Source of the DNA: RUG14130 sp045598325
GTDB lineage: Bacteria > Bacillota > Clostridia > Christensenellales > Aristaeellaceae
NCBI GenBank assembly: GCA_045598325.1
Contig: JAZLLT010000103.1
Coordinates: forward strand, 1 to 26,912
DNA: 26,912 nucleotides
Reading direction: 5' to 3'
The notes under the pieces are model-generated. The model made no database searches, was not told where the DNA came from, and saw nothing but the letters and a program-made list of their open reading frames with translations. Position 1 is the first letter of the stretch. Each line of letters begins with the position of its first letter. This document shows positions 15,169 through 23,854 of this stretch, piece after piece. The translations under genes and the position numbers were made by a program.

Positions 15169-15197
15169 ATTATACCGTTTTCAATGTTTAGAATCAA
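15169..15197 (-). promoter_or_regulatory. Promoter of the ROK/SIS-sufC-sufBD-SGNH operon
   Basis: On the minus strand, TTGATT (15197-15192), 17 bases and TATAAT (15174-15169). It sits 24 bases upstream of the chosen start; the upstream ATG at 15166 would almost abut the -10, which supports the start at 15145. Confidence 0.75.
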
Positions 15198-15201
15198 CTA
15201 T

Positions 15202-15233
15202 ATAAAGAAAATTCCCCGCGTGATGCGGGGAAT
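15202..15233 (-). terminator. Terminator of the IT-superfamily permease gene
   Basis: Perfect nine-base arms ATTCCCCGC and GCGGGGAAT with a five-base loop, followed on the minus strand by TTTTCTTT. It begins three bases after the permease stop codon. Confidence 0.88.
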
Positions 15234-15236
15234 GTG

Positions 15237-16364
15237 TCAGCGGATGCCGGTAAGGATCGACACGACCGTCAGTATCGCGAGGAAGGAGAAGTTGAAGATA
15301 CTGAAGCGCAGAATGTATTTTCCCGTCTCGCCGGGATAGCGGGAGGTGTATTCGCGGAAGGTGATGAGGCTGGCAAGGGACGCGATCAGCGTGCCCGTGC
15401 CGCCGATGTTGACGCCCACGAGCAGGGAGGGATAGTTCGCCGTGAAGCGGGAAAGCAGGATCGAGGAGGGCACATTGCTCATGAACTGGCAGCAAAACAC
15501 GGAGGTGAGCAGGGTGCTCTTCCGGAGCAGTCCCGAGAAGAAGCGGCTGATGACCTCAAGGCGACTCATGTTGCCCGCGAAAATGAAGAAGCAGACAAAG
15601 GTCATGAGGAGTCCCCAGTCCACCATCACGAAGGCGTGGCGGTCCATAATGAGGAGCGAAATGACCAGAACGGCGAGCACCAGCCATACGGGCAGCAGGC
15701 GGAACACCATGGCGATGGTGAGCGCGAACAGGGTGAGATAAATGACAGTGCGGACGGGCGGCAGTTTGGTTTCGCCGCTGTCCTTCAGTTCCAACTGGTT
15801 CTTCTTGACGAGGAAACAGCAGGCGGTCACGAGGGTGATGGAGATGAGGAAGGGCAGGAGCATGATGCCCATGAATTCGCCGGTCGGGATATTGAAGTAA
15901 GAATACAGATAGAGGTTCTGGGGATTTCCGAAGGGTGTCAGCATGCCGCCGAGGTTGGCGGCGATGTTCTGCAGGATGAACACGGTGGCGATGTCCTGCT
16001 TTCTGCCCGCGACGGAAAACACGAGATAGCCAAGCGGCAGGAATGTGATGAGCGCCATGTCGTTGGCAATGAGCATGGAGCCGATGAAGGTGATGTAGAC
16101 GATGGTCACCGCCGCGGTGCGGGCGTTGCCGGTCAGGCAGATGATGCGCCGCGCGAGGATGGAGAAAAAGCGGATATCCTTGAGGGCGCATACCACGGCC
16201 AGCGTGCCGAACAGGCATGCGAGGGTCTTGAAATCGAAATAGCCCAGATATTCCTTATCCGGATGCACAAAAAACGCGGACACCACCGCCAGCGTCAGCG
16301 CCACGCAGGGCATCGCGTTTTTCTTGAGGAATGCAATGAATTTATTCGAAACGGCGTTTTCCAT
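15237..16364 (-). CDS. Ion-transporter superfamily permease (SLC13/ArsB/NhaD/CitM-like)
   Basis: A 375-residue membrane protein with about ten hydrophobic segments. The hallmark TPFGNPQNLYLYSYF, about a third of the way in, is the hairpin-loop motif of ArsB/NhaD/SLC13-type carriers. A second-half counterpart, MSNVPSSILLSRF...GVNIGGTGTLIASLASLI, matches the repeat inverted in the membrane. It could be a Na+/H+ antiporter or an organic-anion (dicarboxylate, citrate) carrier; the sequence does not decide. ATG 16364 (MENAV) is preferred over ATG 16370 because GAGGTG (16377-16372) lies seven bases from the former and only one from the latter. It is on the same strand as tcdA, 87 bases downstream of it, and has its own terminator. 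Confidence 0.85.
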   Translation of the reverse strand: MENAVSNKFIAFLKKNAMPCVALTLAVVSAFFVHPDKEYLGYFDFKTLACLFGTLAVVCALKDIRFFSILARRIICLTGNARTAAVTIVYITFIGSMLIANDMALITFLPLGYLVFSVAGRKQDIATVFILQNIAANLGGMLTPFGNPQNLYLYSYFNIPTGEFMGIMLLPFLISITLVTACCFLVKKNQLELKDSGETKLPPVRTVIYLTLFALTIAMVFRLLPVWLVLAVLVISLLIMDRHAFVMVDWGLLMTFVCFFIFAGNMSRLEVISRFFSGLLRKSTLLTSVFCCQFMSNVPSSILLSRFTANYPSLLVGVNIGGTGTLIASLASLITFREYTSRYPGETGKYILRFSIFNFSFLAILTVVSILTGIR

Positions 16365-16451
16365 GGCCATTCACCTCGTTATCTTTGAAAGCGGGATGAT
16401 TTTACGCTAAAACGCCGCGGTTTTCTATCATAAATTGAAAAGCACAGGTTT

Positions 16452-17141
16452 TTAATGGGTTAATTGGAGAATGTCGCGGATGATATGCCCCGCCATCATG
16501 ATGCCCGCGCAGGAGGGCACGAAGGAAACGGAACCGGGTGTGCGCCCGCCTTCGCCCGTGATGGGCGCTTCCGTGGAAAACAGAATGGTCAAATGAGCGA
16601 TGCCCCGCGCCTTCAGTTCCCGCCGCATGACGCGGGCGAGGGGGCAGACGGAGGTCTTTGTGATGTCCGTGATTTCCAGCATTTCCGGATGCACCTTGTT
16701 GCCCGTTCCCATGCAGGAAATGATCTTCGTGCCGGACGCCATGCATTTTTCGATGAGGAGGAGTTTTGAGGATACGGAGTCGATGCAGTCCGCGACATAG
16801 TCGAACCGCGCCATGTCGACTGCATCCGCCGTTTCCGTGCCGTAGAACAGTTTGAGCGCGGTGATATCGCAGCCCGGGTTAATGGAAAGCACGCGCTCTT
16901 TGGCGGCCTCGGTTTTGTCCCTGCCTACGGTCTCCCGCGTGGCGATCAGTTGACGGTTGAGATTGGTCTCGTCCACGGTGTCGGCGTCGATGAGGGTCAG
17001 ATGCCCCACGCCCGCGCGGACCAGCGCTTCCATGCAGTTGCCGCCCACGCCGCCCAGACCGAACACGGCGACGCGCGCCCCGTTCAAAGCCCTGATCGCT
17101 TCTTCACCCAGCATCTTTGCCGTTCTGTCCTGCCAGCCCAT
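16452..17141 (-). CDS. tcdA: tRNA threonylcarbamoyladenosine dehydratase TcdA (ThiF/E1-like)
   Basis: A 229-residue E1-like enzyme that uses ATP to cyclise t6A37 of ANN-decoding tRNAs to ct6A. The nucleotide-binding loop VFGLGGVGGNCMEALVRAGVG is near 25-45, followed by LTLIDADTVDETNLNRQ (acidic ATP-contact strand) and DCIDSVSSKLLLI. KTSVCPLARVMRRELKARG is the characteristic TcdA segment. The C-terminal GSVSFVPSCAGIMMAGHIIRDIL is also typical. Length fits (E. coli TcdA is about 268). Start 17141 has GGGAGG (17153-17148) six bases upstream. It has a strong promoter (17170-17198) shared head-to-head with the GH3 operon promoter. Confidence 0.9.
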   Translation of the reverse strand: MGWQDRTAKMLGEEAIRALNGARVAVFGLGGVGGNCMEALVRAGVGHLTLIDADTVDETNLNRQLIATRETVGRDKTEAAKERVLSINPGCDITALKLFYGTETADAVDMARFDYVADCIDSVSSKLLLIEKCMASGTKIISCMGTGNKVHPEMLEITDITKTSVCPLARVMRRELKARGIAHLTILFSTEAPITGEGGRTPGSVSFVPSCAGIMMAGHIIRDILQLTH

Positions 17142-17169
17142 GATGCGCCTCCCGGAATAGTCTGCCTAT

Positions 17170-17198
17170 ATGATACTTTTCCCGAATGATTTTGTCAA
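17170..17198 (-). promoter_or_regulatory. Promoter of tcdA
   Basis: On the minus strand, perfect TTGACA (17198-17193), 17 bases and TATCAT (17175-17170). Its -35 box is only six bases from the -35 of the divergent GH3 promoter. Confidence 0.85.
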
Positions 17199-17204
17199 TC
17201 ATCA

Positions 17205-17234
17205 TTGACACGCGACACGGAAAAGTTGTACAAT
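17205..17234 (+). promoter_or_regulatory. Promoter of the GH3 six-gene operon
   Basis: Perfect TTGACA (17205-17210), 18 bases and TACAAT (17229-17234), 31 bases before the GH3 start. Together with the tcdA -35 it forms the inverted repeat TGTCAAT-catc-ATTGACA (17193-17210). Confidence 0.8.
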
Positions 17235-17265
17235 ATAAATAGAAAAATTTGCGGAGGTAGCCGTT

Positions 17266-19350
17266 ATGGATAGGAAGGAAGCATTTGAAAAAGCAAAACA
17301 ACTGGTTTCCCGTATGACCCTTGAGGAGAAGGCATCTCAGCTGCGCTATGACGCGCCTGCCATCGACCGTCTGGGCATTCCCGCCTACAACTGGTGGAAT
17401 GAGGCGCTCCACGGCGTCGCCAGAGCCGGCACGGCCACGGTGTCCCCGCAGGCCATCGCCCTGGCCGCCATTTTTGATGAGGATCTGATGAGCGAGGTCG
17501 CCGATGTGATCTCCACCGAAGCCCGCGCGAAGTACAATGCCCAGTCCGCGCATGGAGACCGAGACATTTATAAGGGACTGACCTTCTGGTCTCCCAATGT
17601 GAACATTTTCCGCGATCCCAGATGGGGCAGAGGCCAGGAGACCTACGGCGAGGATCCCTTCCTCACCTCCCGCCTCGGCGTCCGCTTCGTCAAGGGCCTG
17701 CAGGGTGACGGCAAGTACATGAAGGCTGCCGCCTGCGCCAAGCACTTCGCGGTCCATTCCGGTCCCGAGAAACTGCGCCACAGTTTTGACGCCCGCGTTT
17801 CCGATTACGATCTGTTCGACACCTATCTTCCCGCCTTCGAAGCCTGCATCAAGGAAGCGGGCGTGGAAGCGGTCATGGGCGCGTACAACCGCACCAACGG
17901 CGAGCCCTGCTGCGGCAACAAGCGCCTGATGATGGACATCCTGCGCGGCCAGTGGGGATTTGAAGGCCACTTCGTCTCCGACTGCTGGGCCATCGCCGAT
18001 TTCCACAACAATCACAAGGTCACCGATACCGCGCCCGAAAGTGCCGCCATGGCCATCAAGCGCGGCTGCGACATCAACTGCGGCAACACCTACATCCACC
18101 TGCTCGAGGCGGTCAACGAAGGCCTCGTCACTGAAGAGGACATCACCAAGGCCTGTGAGCGCGCCTTCACCTGCCGCTACCTGCTGGGCATGTTCGCTGC
18201 CGACAACGAGTACGACGCCATTCCCTTCTCCGTCGTGGACTGCGACCGTCACGCCGCCATGGCGCAGAAGGCCGCGGAGCGCTCCATGGTGCTGCTCAAA
18301 AACGACGGGATCCTGCCCATTAACCTCAATGCCATCCGTTCCGTCGCCGTCATCGGCCCCAACGCCGACAGCCGCGCGGTGCTGGAAGGCAACTATAACG
18401 GCACTTCTTCCCGTTATGTCACCTATCTGCAGGGCATCCGTGAAGCCTGCCGCGAAGCCCGCGTCAAGGTCAATTATTCTCTCGGAAGCCACCTCTACCT
18501 GAAGGCCACCTCCAACCTCTGTCAGGAAGATGACCGCATTGCCGAAGCCGTGAACGCGGCGGAGATCAGCGATGTGACCATTCTGGTCGTGGGTCTGGAT
18601 CCCACCATCGAGGGCGAAGAGGGCGACGCCTCCAACGAGTACTCCTCCGGCGACAAGAAGAATCTGGAACTGCCCGCCTGCCAGAAGAAACTGATGGACG
18701 CGGTCATCGCCACCGGCAAGCCCGTCGTCACCATCATCGCCGCAGGTTCCGCCCTGCGCGTGGAAGAGGGCAACGCCATCCTGATGGCGTGGTACTCCGG
18801 TCAGGCCGGCGGAACCGCAGCGGCAAACATCCCCTTCGGCAAGACCTGCCCCAGCGGACGCCTGCCCGTCACCTTCTACAAGACCGCGGACGATCTGCCC
18901 GAGTTCACCGATTATTCCATGCAGGGCCGCACCTACCGCTACTTCAAGGGCGACGCCCTCTATCCCTTCGGATACGGCCTGTCCTATACCGAGTTCCGCT
19001 ACACGGATGCCGAATACGATCCCGACCGGAACGGCATCTCCGTGAAAATCAAGAACCTCGGCATCCGCGACGCCGAGGAAGTGGCACAGGTTTATGTGAA
19101 ACCCCTCGAGTTCTCCTCTCACGGGCTCAACTGGTCTCTCTGCGCGTTCGGCCGCGTGGCGCTCGCCTCCGGCGAGGAGAAGCGGGTCTTCCTGCCCCTG
19201 ACTGACAGAGCCTTCGAGTGCGTCACCGATGACGGACGCCGCATCAAGGCGGGACGCCATTTCCGCCTGTATGTGGGCGGCAGCCAGCCCGACGCCGTGA
19301 GCGCCGCTCTGACCGGCAAGGAACCCCTCGAGATCGATCTCAAACTGTAA
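17266..19350 (+). CDS. GH3 beta-xylosidase/beta-glucosidase, cytoplasmic
   Basis: A 694-residue exo-acting glycosidase. The first barrel domain carries NWWNEALHGVARAG (42-55, frequent in GH3 xylosidases), WSPNVNIFRDPRWGRGQETYGEDP (108-131), KHF (159-161) and nucleophile Asp239 in FVSDCW. The second alpha/beta domain holds the likely acid/base region EGEEGDASNEY, and the C-terminal third is an FnIII-like domain (YPFGYGLSYTEF onward). It has no signal peptide, so it acts on imported oligosaccharides. With the secreted GH10 enzyme it suggests xylan use: chains cut outside, xylo-oligosaccharides trimmed inside. Beta-glucosidase or arabinosidase activity is also possible. ATG 17266 follows GGAGGT (17253-17258). 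It is first in a six-gene operon whose other members are not obviously xylan genes. Confidence 0.93.
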   Translation: MDRKEAFEKAKQLVSRMTLEEKASQLRYDAPAIDRLGIPAYNWWNEALHGVARAGTATVSPQAIALAAIFDEDLMSEVADVISTEARAKYNAQSAHGDRDIYKGLTFWSPNVNIFRDPRWGRGQETYGEDPFLTSRLGVRFVKGLQGDGKYMKAAACAKHFAVHSGPEKLRHSFDARVSDYDLFDTYLPAFEACIKEAGVEAVMGAYNRTNGEPCCGNKRLMMDILRGQWGFEGHFVSDCWAIADFHNNHKVTDTAPESAAMAIKRGCDINCGNTYIHLLEAVNEGLVTEEDITKACERAFTCRYLLGMFAADNEYDAIPFSVVDCDRHAAMAQKAAERSMVLLKNDGILPINLNAIRSVAVIGPNADSRAVLEGNYNGTSSRYVTYLQGIREACREARVKVNYSLGSHLYLKATSNLCQEDDRIAEAVNAAEISDVTILVVGLDPTIEGEEGDASNEYSSGDKKNLELPACQKKLMDAVIATGKPVVTIIAAGSALRVEEGNAILMAWYSGQAGGTAAANIPFGKTCPSGRLPVTFYKTADDLPEFTDYSMQGRTYRYFKGDALYPFGYGLSYTEFRYTDAEYDPDRNGISVKIKNLGIRDAEEVAQVYVKPLEFSSHGLNWSLCAFGRVALASGEEKRVFLPLTDRAFECVTDDGRRIKAGRHFRLYVGGSQPDAVSAALTGKEPLEIDLKL

Positions 19351-19351
19351 T

Positions 19352-20185
19352 ATGAAAAAACTGCTTGCCTACATCAGGCAGAGTTTCACCGCGACTGAGG
19401 ACGGGCGCACGCTCGCCCTCAATCACGATACGGGAATGCTTAAGATCTTCGCCTGCCTGTTCATGCTTTCCGACCATGCGGGGAAGATGCTGTTCCCGAA
19501 CATCTGGCGGCTCGCGCCCCAGACCATCGGCATCCCCATCGCCTCCATCAGCATCATGCGTGCGGTGGGGCGTCTGGCGATGCCGCTGTTTGCGTACTGC
19601 ATCGCCGTGGGCTGCGCCTACACGCGAAACATCTGGAAGTACGCTCTGCGCCTGCTCCTCATGGGCATCCTCGTGCACCCGCTGTATCAGGAAGCCATGG
19701 GGCATGTGGCGCTGGGCGGTTTCGACTGGGCGCACAACTTCTGGAAACTGGGAGAAATCTACCGCCACTATTACAGCGGCAATCTGAATATCCTGTTTAC
19801 GCTTTTCTTCGGCGTGGTGATCATCGGCTGCATCCGCTGCAAACGCTATATCCCGCTGACGCTCGCGGTGCTCATGGCGTTTTCGCTGGGTTCCCGCCTT
19901 GATTACGGCGCGAAGGGCGTCATCTTGATCGTCCTGTTCTACGCCTTCCTCGATAAGCCCCTCGTGTCCTTTGTGAGCGTGCTCGCTTTCCTGCTTTACT
20001 GGACCACGCCCACGCTGTTCACGAAAGGCAGATTCAATGCCATTTCCGAATTCTACGCCATCGGCTCCCTCGCGCTCATCTACCTTCCCGTCAAAAAGCG
20101 GCGTGTGCGGCTGCCGAAGTGGTTCTTTTACGGCTTTTATCCCGCCCATCTGCTGGCAATCTATTTTGTGCAGGTGATAAAATGA
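19352..20185 (+). CDS. TraX-family integral membrane protein
   Basis: A 277-residue protein with about eight hydrophobic segments. DTGMLKIFACLFMLSDHAGKMLFP (about 26-49), the central KYALRLLLMGILVHPLYQ and the ending KWFFYGFYPAHLLAIYFVQ are the conserved blocks of the TraX family. That family was named for the protein that acetylates F-pilin, but it is widespread on Clostridia chromosomes without conjugation genes; its role there is unknown, perhaps transfer of an acyl group to an envelope component. ATG 19352 begins one base after the GH3 stop and has no SD, so translation is probably coupled. Its stop overlaps the next start as ATGA. No other conjugation gene is nearby. Confidence 0.85.
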   Translation: MKKLLAYIRQSFTATEDGRTLALNHDTGMLKIFACLFMLSDHAGKMLFPNIWRLAPQTIGIPIASISIMRAVGRLAMPLFAYCIAVGCAYTRNIWKYALRLLLMGILVHPLYQEAMGHVALGGFDWAHNFWKLGEIYRHYYSGNLNILFTLFFGVVIIGCIRCKRYIPLTLAVLMAFSLGSRLDYGAKGVILIVLFYAFLDKPLVSFVSVLAFLLYWTTPTLFTKGRFNAISEFYAIGSLALIYLPVKKRRVRLPKWFFYGFYPAHLLAIYFVQVIK

Positions 20186-21321
20186 ATTTTGACAAACTGA
20201 TTGACCGAAACGGTACCGGCGCCTGTAAGTGGGACCGCAGGACCCAAGAGGAAAAGGAACTCGGCATCGTGCCCATGTCCGTGGCGGACATGGAATTCGA
20301 GTGCGCGCCCTGCATCAAAGAAGCCGTCGTAAAAGCCGCCGAAAGCGGCATCTACGGCTACACCGATCCGGAGGACACCTACTATGATGCCGTCACCGGC
20401 TGGATGAAGCGCAGGCACGGGCTGAATATCACCAAAGAAAACATCAGCTGCTTCTACGGCGTGGTGCCCGCCATTTCCGTGTGCGTCCGCGCCTTTACGC
20501 AGCCGGGAGACGGTGTCATCGTGATGACGCCCGTGTACTATCCCTTCCGCGAGATGATCGAGTGCAGCGGCCGCGTCACCGTGGAATGTCCTCTCGTACC
20601 CGATGAAAACGGGCATTACACCATGGATTACGCCCTGTTTGAAAAACTCTGCGCGGAAAAGAAGAACACGATGCTTCTGTTCTGCAGCCCCCACAATCCA
20701 GTGGGCCGCGTGTGGACAAAAGAGGAACTCGTCCGCGTGCACGAGATCTGTGTGGAATGCGGCGTGCGCGTCATTTCGGACGAGATCCATTTCGACCTCG
20801 TACTCCGGGGCAAACATACGCCCTTCGCCCTCGTCGACGACAAAGCCATCCTGCTCACCTCGCCCAGCAAGAGTTTCAATCTGCCGGGTCTGCAGCTGGC
20901 GAACATCATCAGTTACGACCTTGACGCCCTCAAGGCGTTCAATGTCCGGAAGAACGCGGACGGCTACTCCAACATCTCCTTCTTCGGCCGTCAGGCGACT
21001 ATCGCAGCGTATAACGGGGGAGAAGCATGGCTGGAAGAAGCGCTTTCCTATATCCGTGGGAACTTCGAGGCGCTCAAGGCGTTTTTCGCGGAACATTTCC
21101 CGTCCTTCACGGTGACGCCTCTGGAAGGTACCTATCTCGCGTGGGTGGATTTCCGTACCCTCGGGCTTTCCTGTGAAAAACTCGCGGAATATACACGCAA
21201 GAGGAGCAAACTGTTCCTCGATGAAGGCTTCATCTTCGGCCCCATGGGCGAGGGCTTCGAGCGCTTCAACATCGCCCTGCCCCGCGAGATCCTTATGAAG
21301 CAGTTGAACAGGTTATTATGA
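20182..21321 (+). CDS. MalY/PatB-family PLP-dependent C-S lyase (cystathionine beta-lyase-like)
   Basis: A 379-residue fold-type I PLP enzyme. Lys230 in TSPSKSFNLPGLQ binds PLP; Asn172 in CSPHNPVGR and Asp200 in ISDEIHFDLV contact the cofactor; the ending GEGFERFNIALPRE holds the substrate-carboxylate Arg. The N terminus with WDRRT...IVPMSVADMEFECAP is diagnostic of MalY/PatB. Expected reaction: cleavage of cystathionine or another S-alkyl cysteine to a thiol, pyruvate and ammonia. Some members instead aminate other substrates or act as regulators. Start 20182 is chosen because the reading frame overlaps the TraX stop as ATGA and the PatB-like N terminus begins there; a frame extension upstream lies inside TraX. 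An imperfect SD, AGGTG, precedes it. Confidence 0.92.
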   Translation: MNFDKLIDRNGTGACKWDRRTQEEKELGIVPMSVADMEFECAPCIKEAVVKAAESGIYGYTDPEDTYYDAVTGWMKRRHGLNITKENISCFYGVVPAISVCVRAFTQPGDGVIVMTPVYYPFREMIECSGRVTVECPLVPDENGHYTMDYALFEKLCAEKKNTMLLFCSPHNPVGRVWTKEELVRVHEICVECGVRVISDEIHFDLVLRGKHTPFALVDDKAILLTSPSKSFNLPGLQLANIISYDLDALKAFNVRKNADGYSNISFFGRQATIAAYNGGEAWLEEALSYIRGNFEALKAFFAEHFPSFTVTPLEGTYLAWVDFRTLGLSCEKLAEYTRKRSKLFLDEGFIFGPMGEGFERFNIALPREILMKQLNRLL

Positions 21322-21341
21322 TCCGCAAAGGAGTAATGAAT

Positions 21342-22637
21342 ATGGTCAATCAGATGATCGGGTTCTTCAAAAAGACCTCCAGCGTGTTCCACGCCATCAA
21401 AAACTTCTCCGATATGCTGGACGAAGCGGGCTTCACCGCCCTCAAAGAGAGCGAATCATGGACCCTAAAAAAGGGCGGCAAATACTATGTGACCCGCAAC
21501 AATTCCTCCGTCATCGCCTTCAAGGTGCCGAAGAAAGCCTTCTCGGGCCTGCTCATCACCGCGTCCCACTGCGACAGCCCCGTGTTCAAAATCAAGGAGT
21601 TCGCGGAAGTCGAAGTGCGCGGCAAGTATATTCAACTGGACACCGAAAAATACGGCGGCCCCATCCTGACCAGTTGGCTGGACCGTCCGCTCTCCTTTGC
21701 GGGCCGTGTGCTCGTAAAGACGGACAAAGGCATCGAGACCCGCCTTATCGACGCGGGCAAACCCTGTCTCATCATCCCCAATGTGGCGCCCCACCTCAAA
21801 AGAGACATCAACGACGGCATGAAGTACAACCTCATGACCGACATGTTCCCCCTGTTCGGCGACATTGCGGCCAGGGGCGGATTCAAGAAACTCGTGGCGG
21901 AACTGGCCGGCACCACCGAGGAAAATATCCTGGGTCACGACCTGTTCCTCTACGGTACCGCTGAGCCCACCGTCTGGGGTCCCAATGACGAGTTCATCTC
22001 CGCCGAGCGCCTTGATGACCTCGAGTGCGCCTACACCACCGCGCAGGGCTTCCTCGCCGCATCACCCAAGGGCGGCATGCCCGTGCTGGCCATCTTCGAC
22101 AACGAGGAAGTGGGCTCCACCACCAAGCAGGGCGCCAATTCCACCTTCCTCACCGACACGCTGACCCGCGTCTGCGAGAGCCTCGGAATGACCCGCGAGG
22201 AGTTCCTCCGCGCCCAGTCCTGCTCCATGATGCTCTCCTGCGATAACGCCCACGCCGTGCATCCCAACCATCCCGAACTGTTCGATGCCGTCAACAACTG
22301 CGAGATGAACAAGGGCATCGTCATCAAGGAAGCCGCCAACCAGAAGTATACCTCCGACGGCGTCTCCAAGGCCATGTTCCGCTTCATCCTCGACCGCGCC
22401 GGTGTGCCCGTACAGTACTTTGCCAACCGTTCCGACATGGTGGGCGGCGGCACCCTCGGCAACATCGCCAACACCCACTACTCCCTGAATACCGTCGATA
22501 TCGGTCTTGCCCAGCTGTCCATGCACTCTGTCTACGAAACCGCCGGCACCAGGGATGTGCAGTACATGATCGACGGCGCGAAGGCATTCTACGAGGCGGA
22601 CATCAAAGCAATTCAGGACGGAGCGTACAACATCTGA
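21342..22637 (+). CDS. M18 family zinc aminopeptidase (aminopeptidase I-like)
   Basis: A 431-residue cytoplasmic metallopeptidase with two zinc ions that removes N-terminal residues from peptides, typically acidic or neutral ones. Conserved blocks in order are ASHCDSP (first His ligand), SWLDRPLS, LFLYGTAEPTVWGPNDEFISAERLDD, IFDNEEVGSTTKQGA (catalytic Glu and Zn Glu), SCDNAHAVHPNHPE (Asp ligand) and QLSMHSVYETAG (last His ligand). Length is normal. ATG 21342 is chosen since AAAGGAG (21328-21333) lies eight bases upstream; ATGs at 21318 and 21336 are poorly spaced. It follows the MalY/PatB gene by 20 bases, and its TGA shares a base with the ATG of the MFS gene (TGATG). Confidence 0.93.
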   Translation: MVNQMIGFFKKTSSVFHAIKNFSDMLDEAGFTALKESESWTLKKGGKYYVTRNNSSVIAFKVPKKAFSGLLITASHCDSPVFKIKEFAEVEVRGKYIQLDTEKYGGPILTSWLDRPLSFAGRVLVKTDKGIETRLIDAGKPCLIIPNVAPHLKRDINDGMKYNLMTDMFPLFGDIAARGGFKKLVAELAGTTEENILGHDLFLYGTAEPTVWGPNDEFISAERLDDLECAYTTAQGFLAASPKGGMPVLAIFDNEEVGSTTKQGANSTFLTDTLTRVCESLGMTREEFLRAQSCSMMLSCDNAHAVHPNHPELFDAVNNCEMNKGIVIKEAANQKYTSDGVSKAMFRFILDRAGVPVQYFANRSDMVGGGTLGNIANTHYSLNTVDIGLAQLSMHSVYETAGTRDVQYMIDGAKAFYEADIKAIQDGAYNI

Positions 22638-23845
22638 TGAACGAAAACGGACTCAAATCTTTCAGCGGCTTCCAGAAAAAAACGCTGGCCGCCTGCTTTG
22701 TCATCTATTTCTGCACCTACATCGGCCGCCTCAACATGTCGGCGACCCTCAACAACATCATCAGCGAGATGAACATCGAAAACACGCTGGGCGGCATGCT
22801 CCAGACGCTGTTCGCGGTGTCCTACGCTGCGGGGCAACTCGTTTTCGGCATGCTGGCGGACCGCTTTGAACCCAAGAAACTCATCTTTACGGGTCTTGCC
22901 GGCTCCGCCGCCTGCAACCTCATTTTCTCCCTTTCCGAATCCTTCTATCTCTGCATGGTCATCTGGACGGTCAACGGCATTTTCCAGGCGATGATCTGGA
23001 CGCCCATCGTGCTCGTGATGGCCTATGTGTTCGATGAAAAAAAGCGCAAGAGCGCGTCCCTCGTTATGTCCTTCACCCTCGCGGCGGGTCACCTCGCGGC
23101 GTGGGGTCTCGCCATGGGTCTTGCCCGCATCCTCACCTGGAGATGGTCCTACGCCATCCCCGCGGCGATTCTGCTGGCGACCGGCATCTTCGACCTCATC
23201 ACCATGCCGAAGGTGGAAAAGCGCGCTTCCGGCAAGGGCAAGTTCGCGGGCGGCATGGGCTCCATGAAGGCACTGTGGGGCACGGGCCTGATTTTCGTCC
23301 TGCTGTGCTGCGTCACAAACGGCTTTGTGCGTGACGGCGTCATCACCTGGGCGCCCACCATCCTGACGGGCAGCGGTGACGGCAACAAGACCCTGTTCAG
23401 CCTCCTCATTCCCTGCATCAACATGCTGGGCATCCTGCTGGGCGCGTGGCTCGTGCGCCATGTGAAGTCCTCCATCCGCATGATCACCGCTGTCATGATG
23501 GCGGCCATCGCGGTTCCCGCGTTCATCGCCTTTATCGGCAAGGGTATGCCCGTATATCTGCTCGCTCTCATGCTCGGTATCATCAGCGCCATCCTCTACG
23601 GCACGAACCCCCTGCTCACTACCCTCATTCCCATGGAGTACGACTACATGGGCAGAGTCGGTCTCGTGGCGGGACTTACGGACTGCTCCATCTATATCGG
23701 CTCGTCTCTGGCGGGCGTTGCCACGGGCTGGATGCACGACATCTCCGGCTCCTGGCAGATCGTCTATCTGGTATGGACCATTGTGGCTGTCGTGGGCGGC
23801 GCGCTGGGTCTGCTCGCCACCCGTAAAATCAAGGAAGAACAATAG
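22637..23845 (+). CDS. MFS transporter, OPA-like (sugar-phosphate/organic-phosphate antiporter branch)
   Basis: A 402-residue membrane protein with 12 predicted helices. The first helix IYFCTYIGRLNMSAT recalls the YY...RxN motif of GlpT/UhpT organophosphate:phosphate antiporters. The loop GMLADRFEPKK after helix 2 is the MFS motif A, and DEKKRKSA follows helix 4. The GlpT-like first helix favours a phosphorylated or carboxylated solute, but this is a family-level guess. It starts at the A of the aminopeptidase TGA (1-base overlap) and has no strong SD, so it is coupled. It ends nine bases before the PPC gene, whose SD overlaps its stop region. Confidence 0.88.
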   Translation: MNENGLKSFSGFQKKTLAACFVIYFCTYIGRLNMSATLNNIISEMNIENTLGGMLQTLFAVSYAAGQLVFGMLADRFEPKKLIFTGLAGSAACNLIFSLSESFYLCMVIWTVNGIFQAMIWTPIVLVMAYVFDEKKRKSASLVMSFTLAAGHLAAWGLAMGLARILTWRWSYAIPAAILLATGIFDLITMPKVEKRASGKGKFAGGMGSMKALWGTGLIFVLLCCVTNGFVRDGVITWAPTILTGSGDGNKTLFSLLIPCINMLGILLGAWLVRHVKSSIRMITAVMMAAIAVPAFIAFIGKGMPVYLLALMLGIISAILYGTNPLLTTLIPMEYDYMGRVGLVAGLTDCSIYIGSSLAGVATGWMHDISGSWQIVYLVWTIVAVVGGALGLLATRKIKEEQ

Positions 23846-23854
23846 GAGGGTATT

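Noticed and set aside
16400..16440. Hairpin terminator between tcdA and the permease (AAAAC...GTTTT)
   Set aside because: Only five consecutive pairs form around a mismatched GC centre; too weak to call.
19352..20185. TraX as a sign of an integrated conjugative element
   Set aside because: TraX-family proteins occur alone on chromosomes; there is no relaxase, coupling protein, integrase or att site here, and base composition is native.
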